Part shown: one piece after another, positions 17,119-24,306 of the stretch
How positions within the stretch are numbered: the stretch's first letter is position 1
Layout of the letters: every line of letters begins with the position of its first letter
DNA from: Kitasatospora sp. Root107
GTDB lineage: Bacteria > Actinomycetota > Actinomycetes > Streptomycetales > Streptomycetaceae
Direction of reading: 5' to 3'
Assembly: GCF_001424875.1 (NCBI RefSeq)
Contig: NZ_LMCT01000067.1
Coordinates: forward strand, 368,880 to 432,879
DNA: 64,000 nt
Notes under the pieces: model-generated
What the model saw: only the letters and a program-made list of their open reading frames with translations
Database searches by the model: none
Told to the model about the DNA's origin: nothing
Position numbers and translations under genes: made by a program

Positions 17119-18414
17119 GTGGCCGGCACGGTGAAGCAGCAGGGCAGGCGTCTCGGGGCGGGAGGTCCGCTGCGCCGCGTCCAGATCGGGAACGCGCTCA
17201 GCGCGTTCGGCAGCGGCTTCACGATGCCGTACATGTTCGTCTACGTGGACCAGGTGCGTGGCCTGGGCTCGCTGGCCGCCGGGATGGTCTTCACCGTCTT
17301 CGCGCTGGCCGCGCTCGCGGTGCTGCCGTTCACCGGCCGGGGCATCGACCGGTACGGGCCGCGTCCGGTGCTCTGGATCGGTGCCGTGCTGGCCGCCACC
17401 GGCGCCTTCGCGTTCGGCCACGCCACCGGTACGCCGGCGCTGCTGGTCTCCTCCTTCCTGTTCGGCGCCGGGGTGACGACCTGTCAGCCGGCCCTGGCCA
17501 CGATGATCGTGCGCTGCTCCACCAAGGCCACCAGGTCGCGGGCGTTCGCGCTCCAGTTCACCCTGATCAACCTGGGGATGGGCATCGGCGCGCTGGTCGG
17601 CGGGCAGATCGTGGACGTCGCCGACCCGGCCAGCCTGACCCGGCTGTTCACCATCGAGGCGCTCACCTTCCTCGGCCTGGCCCTGGTCACCGGCTCCGCC
17701 CGGATCCCGGCCGCCGCCCCCGTCCTGGTGGCCGCGACCGGCCCGACCGGGCTGCGCGCGCTGGTCGCCGACAAGGCGATGCTGCGGCTCTGCCTGCTCG
17801 CCGGGCTGATCTTCTTCACCTGCTACGGCCAGTTCGAGTCCGGGGTGGCCGCCTTCGCCACCGACACCGTCGGCACCGCGCCGTCCACTCTGGGCCTGGC
17901 CATCGGCGCCAACGCGCTGACCATCGTGGTGCTGCAGATGTTCATGGTGAAGCTCACCGAGCGCCGCCGCCGGACCACCGCGATGGCGGCCGCCGGCGTG
18001 GTCTGGCTCGGCGCCTGGACGATGGCCCTGGTGGCCGGTCTGGTCCGCTCGGAGGCGCTGGTCGCCACCATCGCGATCGTGGCCGTCTACGCCCTGTTCG
18101 GCGTCGGTGAGTCGCTGCTCGCGCCGACCCTGGGCCCGATCGTCGCCGACCTGGCTCCGGCCCGGCTGCTCGGTACGTACAACTCCGGCTACGCGCTGGT
18201 GAAGCAGATCGCCATCGCGGTCGGCCCGGCCGTCGGCGTGCTGCTGGTCGGCTCCGGCACCTGGCCGCTCTACCTGGCGGCGATGGCGGCCTGCACGCTG
18301 CTGATCGTGGTCCTCGCGCTGCGCCTGCGACCGCACTTGACGGCGGCTCAGGACAACGCGGGCCCGGCCGTCCCGGTGCTGGTCCCGCACCGCGAGCTGG
18401 ACACCGCAGCCTGA
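17119..18414 (+). CDS. MFS transporter, 12-helix
   Basis: A 431-residue major-facilitator protein with 12 predicted helices. The loop 2-3 signature reads GRGIDRYGPRPVLWIG (G-x3-D-x-G-x-R type) and the N-terminus RVQIGNALSAFGSGFTMPYM is typical of efflux members. The GTG start is chosen for AAAGGG upstream. It is probably a proton-driven exporter whose substrate is a ligand of the divergent MarR regulator; no biosynthetic genes nearby hint at the compound. Confidence 0.9.
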   Translation: MAGTVKQQGRRLGAGGPLRRVQIGNALSAFGSGFTMPYMFVYVDQVRGLGSLAAGMVFTVFALAALAVLPFTGRGIDRYGPRPVLWIGAVLAATGAFAFGHATGTPALLVSSFLFGAGVTTCQPALATMIVRCSTKATRSRAFALQFTLINLGMGIGALVGGQIVDVADPASLTRLFTIEALTFLGLALVTGSARIPAAAPVLVAATGPTGLRALVADKAMLRLCLLAGLIFFTCYGQFESGVAAFATDTVGTAPSTLGLAIGANALTIVVLQMFMVKLTERRRRTTAMAAAGVVWLGAWTMALVAGLVRSEALVATIAIVAVYALFGVGESLLAPTLGPIVADLAPARLLGTYNSGYALVKQIAIAVGPAVGVLLVGSGTWPLYLAAMAACTLLIVVLALRLRPHLTAAQDNAGPAVPVLVPHRELDTAA

Positions 18415-18509
18415 GGCCCTCCAGCGCGGAGTGCGTCGGGTGGCGGCCGGGGCTACGCTCAGAAAAGCGCGAAGCGCGCCAGACGCGGCCCTGGAGAAGG
18501 GCGGACACC

Positions 18510-19883
18510 ATGGCTGCCGCACTGCACCCCAAACTGCTGACGGACCTGCGAGCCGGCTTCGCCGGGGAGATCCTCGCGCCGGGGGACGGTGAGTACGACC
18601 AGGCGCGGGTGGTCTTCAATGCGATGATCGACCGCCACCCGCAGCTGATAGCCCAGTGCGCGAATCCGGCGGACGTGGCGGCCGCGATCGCCTTCGGCCG
18701 GGAGCAGGGCCTGGAGATCGCGGTCCGGTCCGGTGGGCACGCGGTGTCCGGGGTCTCGGTCAACGACGGTCTGGTGGTCGACCTGCGGCGGATGAACTCG
18801 GTCGTGGTGGACCCGGAGGCGGGGGTGGCCCGGGTCGGTGGCGGCGCCACCATGAGCGATCTGGACCGCGCCACCCAGCCGTACGGCCTGGCCGTCACGG
18901 GCGGGCGCGACTCCAGTACCGGCGTCGCCGGGCTCACCCTGGGCGGTGGCTCCGGCTGGCTGGAGCGGAAGTACGGACTGACCTGCGACAACCTGCTCTC
19001 GGTGCAGTTGGTGACCGCCGACGGCGAGCTGCTGGTGGCCGACGAGGACCGGCACCCCGAGCTGTTCTGGGCGCTGCACGGCGGTGGTGGCAACTTCGGG
19101 GTGGCCACCGAATTCACCTTCCGGCTGCACGAGTTGTCGACCATCAGCATCGCCATGCTGCTCTGGCCGCCGGAGGCCGCGCCGACCGTGCTTCGGCACT
19201 ACGTGGACTTCATCGCGACCGCGCCGGAGGAGCTGGGCGGCGGCTTCGTCTACTTCACCGGACCACCGGAGGACTTTGTCCCGGCCGGGCTGGTCGGCCG
19301 GCTCGCGGCGGCCGTGCTGCTCACCTACGCGGGTGGCGAGGACGAGGCCCGCGAGGTGTTCCGGCCGATGCTGGCGCACGGGCACGCCGGTGAGATGATC
19401 GCCGAGCTCCCGTACGCGGAGCTCCAGTGCATGCTGGACGACCCGCCCGGCGAGCGGAACTACTGGTCCGCCGAGTACCTGGACAGCTTCCCCGAACCGG
19501 CCGTCGACCTGTTCTGCGCCCGGGCGGCGGACATGATCGCGCCCTCCGCCTCGATGCACGCGGTCTTCCCGATGGGCGGTGCGGCGGCTCGCGGCAACGA
19601 CTTCCCGGTACCGTGGCGGGCCGCATCCTGGGCGGTGCACCCCTTCGGTGTCTGGGAGGACCCGGCGGACGACGCCCGGGGCAAGCAGTGGGCACGCGAC
19701 GTCTGCGCCGACATGAAACCCTGGTCGATCGGTGCGGTGTACCTGAACTTCATCGGCAACGAGGGTGAGGAGCGGGTGGCGGCCGGACTCGGTACCGGCA
19801 ACGCCCGGCGGCTGGCGGCGGTCAAGTCGGCCTACGATCCGGAGAACGTCTTCCACCTGAACCACAACATCGTCCCGACCTGA
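18510..19883 (+). CDS. FAD-linked oxidase, berberine-bridge-enzyme type
   Basis: A 457-residue PCMH-type flavoprotein. The FAD domain holds RSGGHAVSG, whose histidine is the usual 8-alpha FAD attachment point, and GVAGLTLGGGSGWLERKYGL. The cysteine that gives bicovalent attachment in many members is absent (TGGRDSSTG), so mono-covalent FAD is expected. The C-terminal BBE segment is YDPENVFHLNHNI. Such oxidases act on sugars, alcohols or secondary metabolites. It stands alone behind a good GGAG ribosome site; one of its possible substrates is GlcNAc, but nothing in the sequence fixes that. Confidence 0.9.
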   Translation: MAAALHPKLLTDLRAGFAGEILAPGDGEYDQARVVFNAMIDRHPQLIAQCANPADVAAAIAFGREQGLEIAVRSGGHAVSGVSVNDGLVVDLRRMNSVVVDPEAGVARVGGGATMSDLDRATQPYGLAVTGGRDSSTGVAGLTLGGGSGWLERKYGLTCDNLLSVQLVTADGELLVADEDRHPELFWALHGGGGNFGVATEFTFRLHELSTISIAMLLWPPEAAPTVLRHYVDFIATAPEELGGGFVYFTGPPEDFVPAGLVGRLAAAVLLTYAGGEDEAREVFRPMLAHGHAGEMIAELPYAELQCMLDDPPGERNYWSAEYLDSFPEPAVDLFCARAADMIAPSASMHAVFPMGGAAARGNDFPVPWRAASWAVHPFGVWEDPADDARGKQWARDVCADMKPWSIGAVYLNFIGNEGEERVAAGLGTGNARRLAAVKSAYDPENVFHLNHNIVPT

Positions 19884-19904
19884 GCCACCGTCAGAGCTAG
19901 GATT

Positions 19905-19931
19905 CCCGACAAAGGCGACAAAGCTGTCGGG
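19905..19931. terminator. Weak hairpin after the FAD oxidase
   Basis: CCCGACA (19905-19911) and TGTCGGG (19925-19931) form a 7-bp inverted repeat with a 13-nt loop in the short gap before the mannosyltransferase gene. Confidence 0.35.
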
Positions 19932-19970
19932 TAATCAGGCTCGGGCAGCAGACCATGAATCGGCGAGGTC

Positions 19971-21530
19971 ATGACGCAAGCGGTGGTGGGCGGGACCGTC
20001 GTCGACGAAGAGGCAGCACACCAGGCAGGGGCCCGGCCGTGGGTGGTCCGGCGGGCCGACTGGCTGGGGCCGCTGACGGTCGCGCTGTTCGCGGGGCTGC
20101 TGCGGTTCTGGAACCTCGGGTACCCGAACGCCTTCGTCTTCGACGAGACGTACTACCCGAAGGACGCCTGGTCGCTGCTCCGGCAGGGCTACGAGGGGAC
20201 CTGGCCGGACAGCGCCAACGAGCAGATCCTGGCCGTGCCGCAGGTGATCCCGCTCAGCTCCGCCGCCGAGTTCGTGGCGCACCCGCCGGTCGGCAAGTGG
20301 GTCATCTCGCTGGGCGAGTGGGCGTACGGGCTGCACCCGTTCGGCTGGCGGGTGATGGTCGCGCTGCTGGGCACCCTGACGGTGCTGATGGTGGCCAGGA
20401 TCGGGCGGCGGCTGTTCGGCTCGACACTGCTGGGCTGTGTGGCCGGGCTGCTGCTGGCGGTGGACGGGCTGCAGTTGGTGATGAGCCGGGTCGGGCTGCT
20501 CGACGGCGTGCTGATGTTCTTCGTGCTGGCCGCCTTCGGCTGCCTGCTGGTCGACCGCGACCACACCCGGGGCCTGCTGGCGGCCGCCAGGGCGGAGGGC
20601 GGCCGGGCCGGTGACCAGGTGCGGCTGGGGCTGCGGCCCTGGCGACTGGCCGCCGGGCTGCTGCTCGGCCTGGCCTGCGCGACCAAGTGGAACGGGGCGC
20701 TGGTGCTGGCCGCCTTCGGCCTGCTGACCGTGCTCTGGGACCAGGCCGGCCGCCGCTGGGCGGGAGCGTACCGGCCCTGGCGGAGCATGCTGCGGCGGGA
20801 CGCGCTGCCCGCCTTCCTCTCCCTGGTCGGCGTCGCGGTCGTGCTCTACCCGCTCAGCTGGGCCGGGTGGTTCCTCACCGGCGGCGGCTACGACCGGCAG
20901 TGGGCCGACGACCGGTCGAGTGCCGTGAGCTGGGTGCCCGCGCCGCTGCGCAGCTGGTGGCACTACCAGGCGCAGATGTGGGACTTCAACACCGGCCTCA
21001 CCACCCCGCACACCTACCAGTCCGAGGCCTGGAGCTGGCTGGTCCAGGCCCGCCCGGTCAGCATGTACTGGCAGCAGGTGCCGACCGGTCAGCAGGGCTG
21101 TACCGCTCCGGGTGGCTGCGCCTCGCAGATCCTCGCGCTCGGTACGCCGCTGCTCTGGTGGACGGCCTGCTTCGCGCTGCTGTACGCACTCTGGCGGTGG
21201 TTCTTCCGGCGGGACTGGCGCTCGGGCGCGGTGCTCTGCGCGGTGGCCGGGATCTACCTGCCGTGGTTCCGCTACCAGGACCGGACCACCTTCTCGTTCT
21301 ACATGGTGGTGCTGGTGCCGTTCCTCTGTCTGGCGGTGGCTCAGCTGCTGGGGGCGCTGCTCGGCCCGCCCGGCTGCTCGGCCGAGCGGCGGCGGTGGGG
21401 CGCGGTGGGCGCGGGCCTGATCGTGCTGGCGATCGTCGGCTGCTTCGCGTTCTTCTACCCGCTGTACACGGCGGAGGTGATCCCGATGACGTCCTGGCAG
21501 GACCGGATGTGGTTCACCAGCTGGATCTGA
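19971..21530 (+). CDS. pmt: Protein O-mannosyltransferase (PMT, GT39)
   Basis: A 519-residue polytopic membrane glycosyltransferase that moves mannose from polyprenyl-phosphate-mannose to Ser/Thr of secreted proteins. The first extracytoplasmic loop carries the catalytic acidic motif in FVFDETYYPKDAWSL, followed by HPPVGKWVISLG. Later the family block KWNGALVLAAFG and the C-terminal FYMVVLVPFLCLAVAQ appear. About 10-11 membrane helices are predicted. Streptomyces generally keep one such gene, needed for glycoprotein formation and phage infection. The next gene overlaps its stop (TGATG). Confidence 0.94.
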   Translation: MTQAVVGGTVVDEEAAHQAGARPWVVRRADWLGPLTVALFAGLLRFWNLGYPNAFVFDETYYPKDAWSLLRQGYEGTWPDSANEQILAVPQVIPLSSAAEFVAHPPVGKWVISLGEWAYGLHPFGWRVMVALLGTLTVLMVARIGRRLFGSTLLGCVAGLLLAVDGLQLVMSRVGLLDGVLMFFVLAAFGCLLVDRDHTRGLLAAARAEGGRAGDQVRLGLRPWRLAAGLLLGLACATKWNGALVLAAFGLLTVLWDQAGRRWAGAYRPWRSMLRRDALPAFLSLVGVAVVLYPLSWAGWFLTGGGYDRQWADDRSSAVSWVPAPLRSWWHYQAQMWDFNTGLTTPHTYQSEAWSWLVQARPVSMYWQQVPTGQQGCTAPGGCASQILALGTPLLWWTACFALLYALWRWFFRRDWRSGAVLCAVAGIYLPWFRYQDRTTFSFYMVVLVPFLCLAVAQLLGALLGPPGCSAERRRWGAVGAGLIVLAIVGCFAFFYPLYTAEVIPMTSWQDRMWFTSWI

Positions 21531-22273
21531 TGGCGGCTCAGCAACTGCTGCCGGTCGGCCCGTCGCTCTGGGCGGTCACGGCGCTGCTGCTGGCGGCCGG
21601 CGCGGTGACCGCCGGGTGGGGACTGCTCGGCCACGGCTGGGCGGTGCTGCGGGCGGGCGCGCGGGCGGGCGTCCAGCTGGCGGCGGTCGCGCTGGTGATC
21701 GCCTGGGTGGCCGGGTCGATGTGGACCTCGGCTCCGTTCGTGCTGGTGATGTTCACGGTCGCGGTGCGGACGGCCGGGCGGCGGATGACCGCCGGGCCCG
21801 GCTGGTGGTGGGCGGCGGTGCCGATCGGCGTCGGGGTGCTGCCGGTGCTGACGCTGCTGGTCGGCTCCCGGCTGCTGCCCTGGCAGGGGCTGTCGGTGAT
21901 CCCGGTCGCGGGCATCCTGATCGGTGGGGCGCTGACCGCCACCTCGCTGGCCGGGCGGCGGGCGCTGGACGAGCTGCGCCAGCGCCGGGGCGAGGTGGAG
22001 GCCGCGCTCGCGCTGGGCTTCGAGAGCCGGGACGCCCGGCTGGAGATCTGCCGGACGGCCGCCGCGACCTCGCTGGTACCCGCGCTGGACCAGACCAGGA
22101 CGGTGGGTCTGGTCACGCTGCCCGGGGCGTTCGTCGGCATGCTGCTGGGCGGCGCGAGCCCGCTGGAGGCGGGGGCGGTGCAGCTGTTCGTGCTGGTGGC
22201 GCTGCTGCTGGTGGAGGCGGTGGCGATCCTGCTGGTGCTGGAGCTGGTCGGGCGTGGAGCGGTCGCCGGGTAG
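21530..22273 (+). CDS. UPF0014 (FetB-like) ABC permease
   Basis: A 247-residue membrane protein with seven predicted helices, matching the UPF0014/FetB family: RAGVQLAAVALVI in helix 2, ALGFESRDARLEICRTAAAT in the cytosolic coupling loop and GLVTLPGAFVGMLLGGASPL late. In E. coli FetAB the partner ATPase FetA helps export iron. No ATPase gene is adjacent here, so it either borrows one or works alone. Its ATG overlaps the mannosyltransferase stop, and it ends about 10 bp before the Mn2+ riboswitch, making metal homeostasis a plausible theme. Confidence 0.85.
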   Translation: MAAQQLLPVGPSLWAVTALLLAAGAVTAGWGLLGHGWAVLRAGARAGVQLAAVALVIAWVAGSMWTSAPFVLVMFTVAVRTAGRRMTAGPGWWWAAVPIGVGVLPVLTLLVGSRLLPWQGLSVIPVAGILIGGALTATSLAGRRALDELRQRRGEVEAALALGFESRDARLEICRTAAATSLVPALDQTRTVGLVTLPGAFVGMLLGGASPLEAGAVQLFVLVALLLVEAVAILLVLELVGRGAVAG

Positions 22274-22282
22274 ACTTGGCGG

Positions 22283-22392
22283 CTGTTGAAGGGGAGTAGC
22301 CCTCCACCGGAGCGTCGACATACTGGCCTGCGACTTGCGCGCGGGCCCGGTGCCCGGGACACCCTTGCAGGGTGTTGGCGAGACCTTCGGCC
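22283..22392 (+). promoter_or_regulatory. yybP-ykoY manganese riboswitch
   Basis: The 5' conserved element GGGGAGTAGC (22291-22300), the internal GTCGACATACT (about 22314-22324) and the 3' element GGCGAGACCTTCGGC (about 22377-22391) are the three invariant parts of the yybP-ykoY aptamer, in correct order around a GC-rich stem. A further stem, TCATCGG pairing with CCGATGA (about 22447-22486), lies just before the ATG of the TMEM165-like gene and could act as the expression platform. Mn2+ binding normally turns on exporter genes. Confidence 0.85.
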
Positions 22393-22492
22393 GCAGTGCT
22401 GTGATCATTTACCAGTGCTGTCGGGCCGGAGTGTCCCCTGACGGGTCATCATCGGCTGGGCAGCCCGGACCCGATGAAGGGCTTTCTCTCCG

Positions 22493-23077
22493 ATGAGTCT
22501 GACCATTGCCGCGATTACCTTCGGCATCGTCTTCCTGGCCGAACTGCCGGACAAGACCGCGCTCGCCAGCCTGGTGCTCGGCACCCGCTACCGGGCGAGC
22601 TACGTCTTCGCCGGGATCGCGGCCGCCTTCGCGCTCCAGGTCGGCCTGGCGCTGGTGGCCGGCAGTCTGCTGGCGCTGCTGCCGCAGCGCTGGGTGGAGG
22701 GGGTCACCGGCCTGCTGTTCCTGGCGGGCGCGGTGATGCTGCTCTGGCCCCAGGGCGACGAGGAGGAGGACGGTGAGGCCAAGGAGCCGTCCTCGGACAG
22801 CTTCTGGAAGGTCGCGGGTGCCAGCTTCCTGGTGGTCGCGGTGGCCGAGTTCGGCGACCTGACCCAGATCATGACGGCCAACCTGGCGGCCAAGTACGCC
22901 GACCCGCTCTCGGTCGGCATCGGCGCCTGGCTGGCGCTCTGCACGGTGAGCGGGATCGCCATCCTGGGCGGGCAGAAGCTGCTGCAGTACGTGCCGATGA
23001 AGGTGATCGTGCGGGTGGCGGCGAGCATCATGCTGCTGATGGCGGGCATCAGCCTGTTCAAGGCGCTCGCCGGCTGA
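22493..23077 (+). CDS. TMEM165/GDT1 (UPF0016) family Mn2+ exporter
   Basis: A 194-residue protein with six predicted helices arranged as two repeats. The family motif E-x-G-D-(K/R)-(S/T) appears as AELPDKTALASL in repeat 1 and AEFGDLTQIMTANLAAKY in repeat 2; repeat 1 lacks the glycine and repeat 2 lacks the basic residue, a pattern to note. Members exchange Mn2+ or Ca2+ for protons. The manganese riboswitch directly upstream strongly supports Mn2+ export. A charged cytosolic loop (GDEEEDGEAKEPSSD) separates the repeats. Confidence 0.92.
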   Translation: MSLTIAAITFGIVFLAELPDKTALASLVLGTRYRASYVFAGIAAAFALQVGLALVAGSLLALLPQRWVEGVTGLLFLAGAVMLLWPQGDEEEDGEAKEPSSDSFWKVAGASFLVVAVAEFGDLTQIMTANLAAKYADPLSVGIGAWLALCTVSGIAILGGQKLLQYVPMKVIVRVAASIMLLMAGISLFKALAG

Positions 23078-23088
23078 GCCAGGACCGG

Positions 23089-24057
23089 TCAGTCCGTCAG
23101 CTCTTCGAGGGCCGCACGGGTGGTGGGGCCGTAGACCCCCGACGGGTCGTCGATGCTGGAGTCGCCGATGTAGCTCTGGAAGTTGGCCACGGCGTTCTCG
23201 GTCTTCCCGTCGAAGGTGCCGGTGATCAGCGACTTCTTGTACCAGGGCATGGCCTCCACCAGGCGGCGCTGCATGCTCTTGACGTCGTCGCCCTCGAGGC
23301 CGAGGTGCAGGACCCGGGCCCCGGTGGGCGCGGGGGGTGCGGTGGGCGGGGCGGCCGTGGTCGGGGTCGGCGAGGGTATGGGCGGGGCGGAGGTGGCCGT
23401 GGGGCTGGGCTTCGGCTTGGCGCTGCTGCGACTGGCGGACGGAGTGGGTGTGTCCGAGGGGGTCGGTGACGGGACGACGGCCACGGCCGGGGGTGACACG
23501 GAGGGCTGGTAGCTGCTGACCGGGAGGGGCAGCGCCTGGTCGTGGTTGACCTTGTCGTCACCGGGGGAGAGCACCAGGGCGAGGCCCGCGCCGATCGCGG
23601 CGACGCCGAGCCCGGCCGCGATGATGACGGTCCGTCGGCGCCCGGCCGAGATCTGCTGCTGGACCCGCCGATCGGCCCGGCCACCGGGGACCGGTTCACC
23701 GGGGCCTGGGCGGAAGCCGAAGACGCCGAGGTCCGTGTCCGGGGACGGGGCCGCCTCGGGCGTCCACTGCGGCGGGGTCGGTATCAGCTGCAGGCTGGGC
23801 ACGGTCTGCGGCGGCGGCGGGGCGCTGGGCGGGGCGGCCGGCGGGACGGGCGGCATCAGCTGGGTCGCGAAGGCGTCGTTCGACGGGGGTGCCACCTGGG
23901 TGGCGAACGGGTCGGTGGCCGCCGGGGCAGTCACGTACGGCCGGACCAGCTCGGGTGCGTCCATCGCGGGCAGCACGGTGGTGGCGTCCGAGGAGGCACA
24001 GGAGGGACAGCCGTTGCCTCCGACGGTGCCGCAGACGGGGCAGCGCGCTCCCGACAT
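23089..24057 (-). CDS. Membrane-anchored peptidoglycan-binding-domain protein with zinc ribbon
   Basis: A 322-residue protein. It starts with a zinc ribbon (CPVCGTVGGNGCPSC), followed by a Pro-rich cytosolic region, one membrane helix (VIIAAGLGVAAIGAGLALVL, about residues 138-158), a Pro/Ser/Thr-rich extracellular linker and a C-terminal peptidoglycan_binding_1 module (LEGDDVKSMQRRLVEAMPWY). This inside-zinc, outside-wall-binding layout is common in Streptomyces, but the function is unknown. It converges on the Mn2+ exporter gene. Confidence 0.85.
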   Translation of the reverse strand: MSGARCPVCGTVGGNGCPSCASSDATTVLPAMDAPELVRPYVTAPAATDPFATQVAPPSNDAFATQLMPPVPPAAPPSAPPPPQTVPSLQLIPTPPQWTPEAAPSPDTDLGVFGFRPGPGEPVPGGRADRRVQQQISAGRRRTVIIAAGLGVAAIGAGLALVLSPGDDKVNHDQALPLPVSSYQPSVSPPAVAVVPSPTPSDTPTPSASRSSAKPKPSPTATSAPPIPSPTPTTAAPPTAPPAPTGARVLHLGLEGDDVKSMQRRLVEAMPWYKKSLITGTFDGKTENAVANFQSYIGDSSIDDPSGVYGPTTRAALEELTD

Positions 24058-24141
24058 GGGCCGGTCCTCCTCGGTGATGGTGGCGAATGCGACCTGATTA
24101 TGCAGCAGGTTCCGATGGGTGGACAGGCGCGTGGTGGGGCT

Positions 24142-24168
24142 TGTCCGGTTTGGTGGTGATACCGGACA
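24142..24168. promoter_or_regulatory. Inverted repeat in divergent promoter
   Basis: TGTCCGGT (24142-24149) and ACCGGACA (24161-24168) are perfect 8-bp arms with an 11-bp spacer, between the zinc-ribbon protein and the MFS pump. A GAAGGATCA direct repeat (about 24173 and 24253) lies in the same 250-bp gap. It is a candidate operator for the pump. Confidence 0.5.
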
Positions 24169-24306
24169 TGTGAAGGATCAATGGCCGCCAGAGGTACGGA
24201 TAGCGCAAGCAGCTGACGGCAAATCGGACATAGCTGACTTATGGTGAGACTGAAGGATCATCAGCTCGGGCGCTGGCCAGGCCCGCCGTCCCACCGAGGA
24301 GCAGGT

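Noticed and set aside
23329..23512. Plus-strand frame of repeated Gly/Val in the Pro-rich membrane protein region
   Set aside because: Antisense of a Pro/Thr/Ser linker; not coding.
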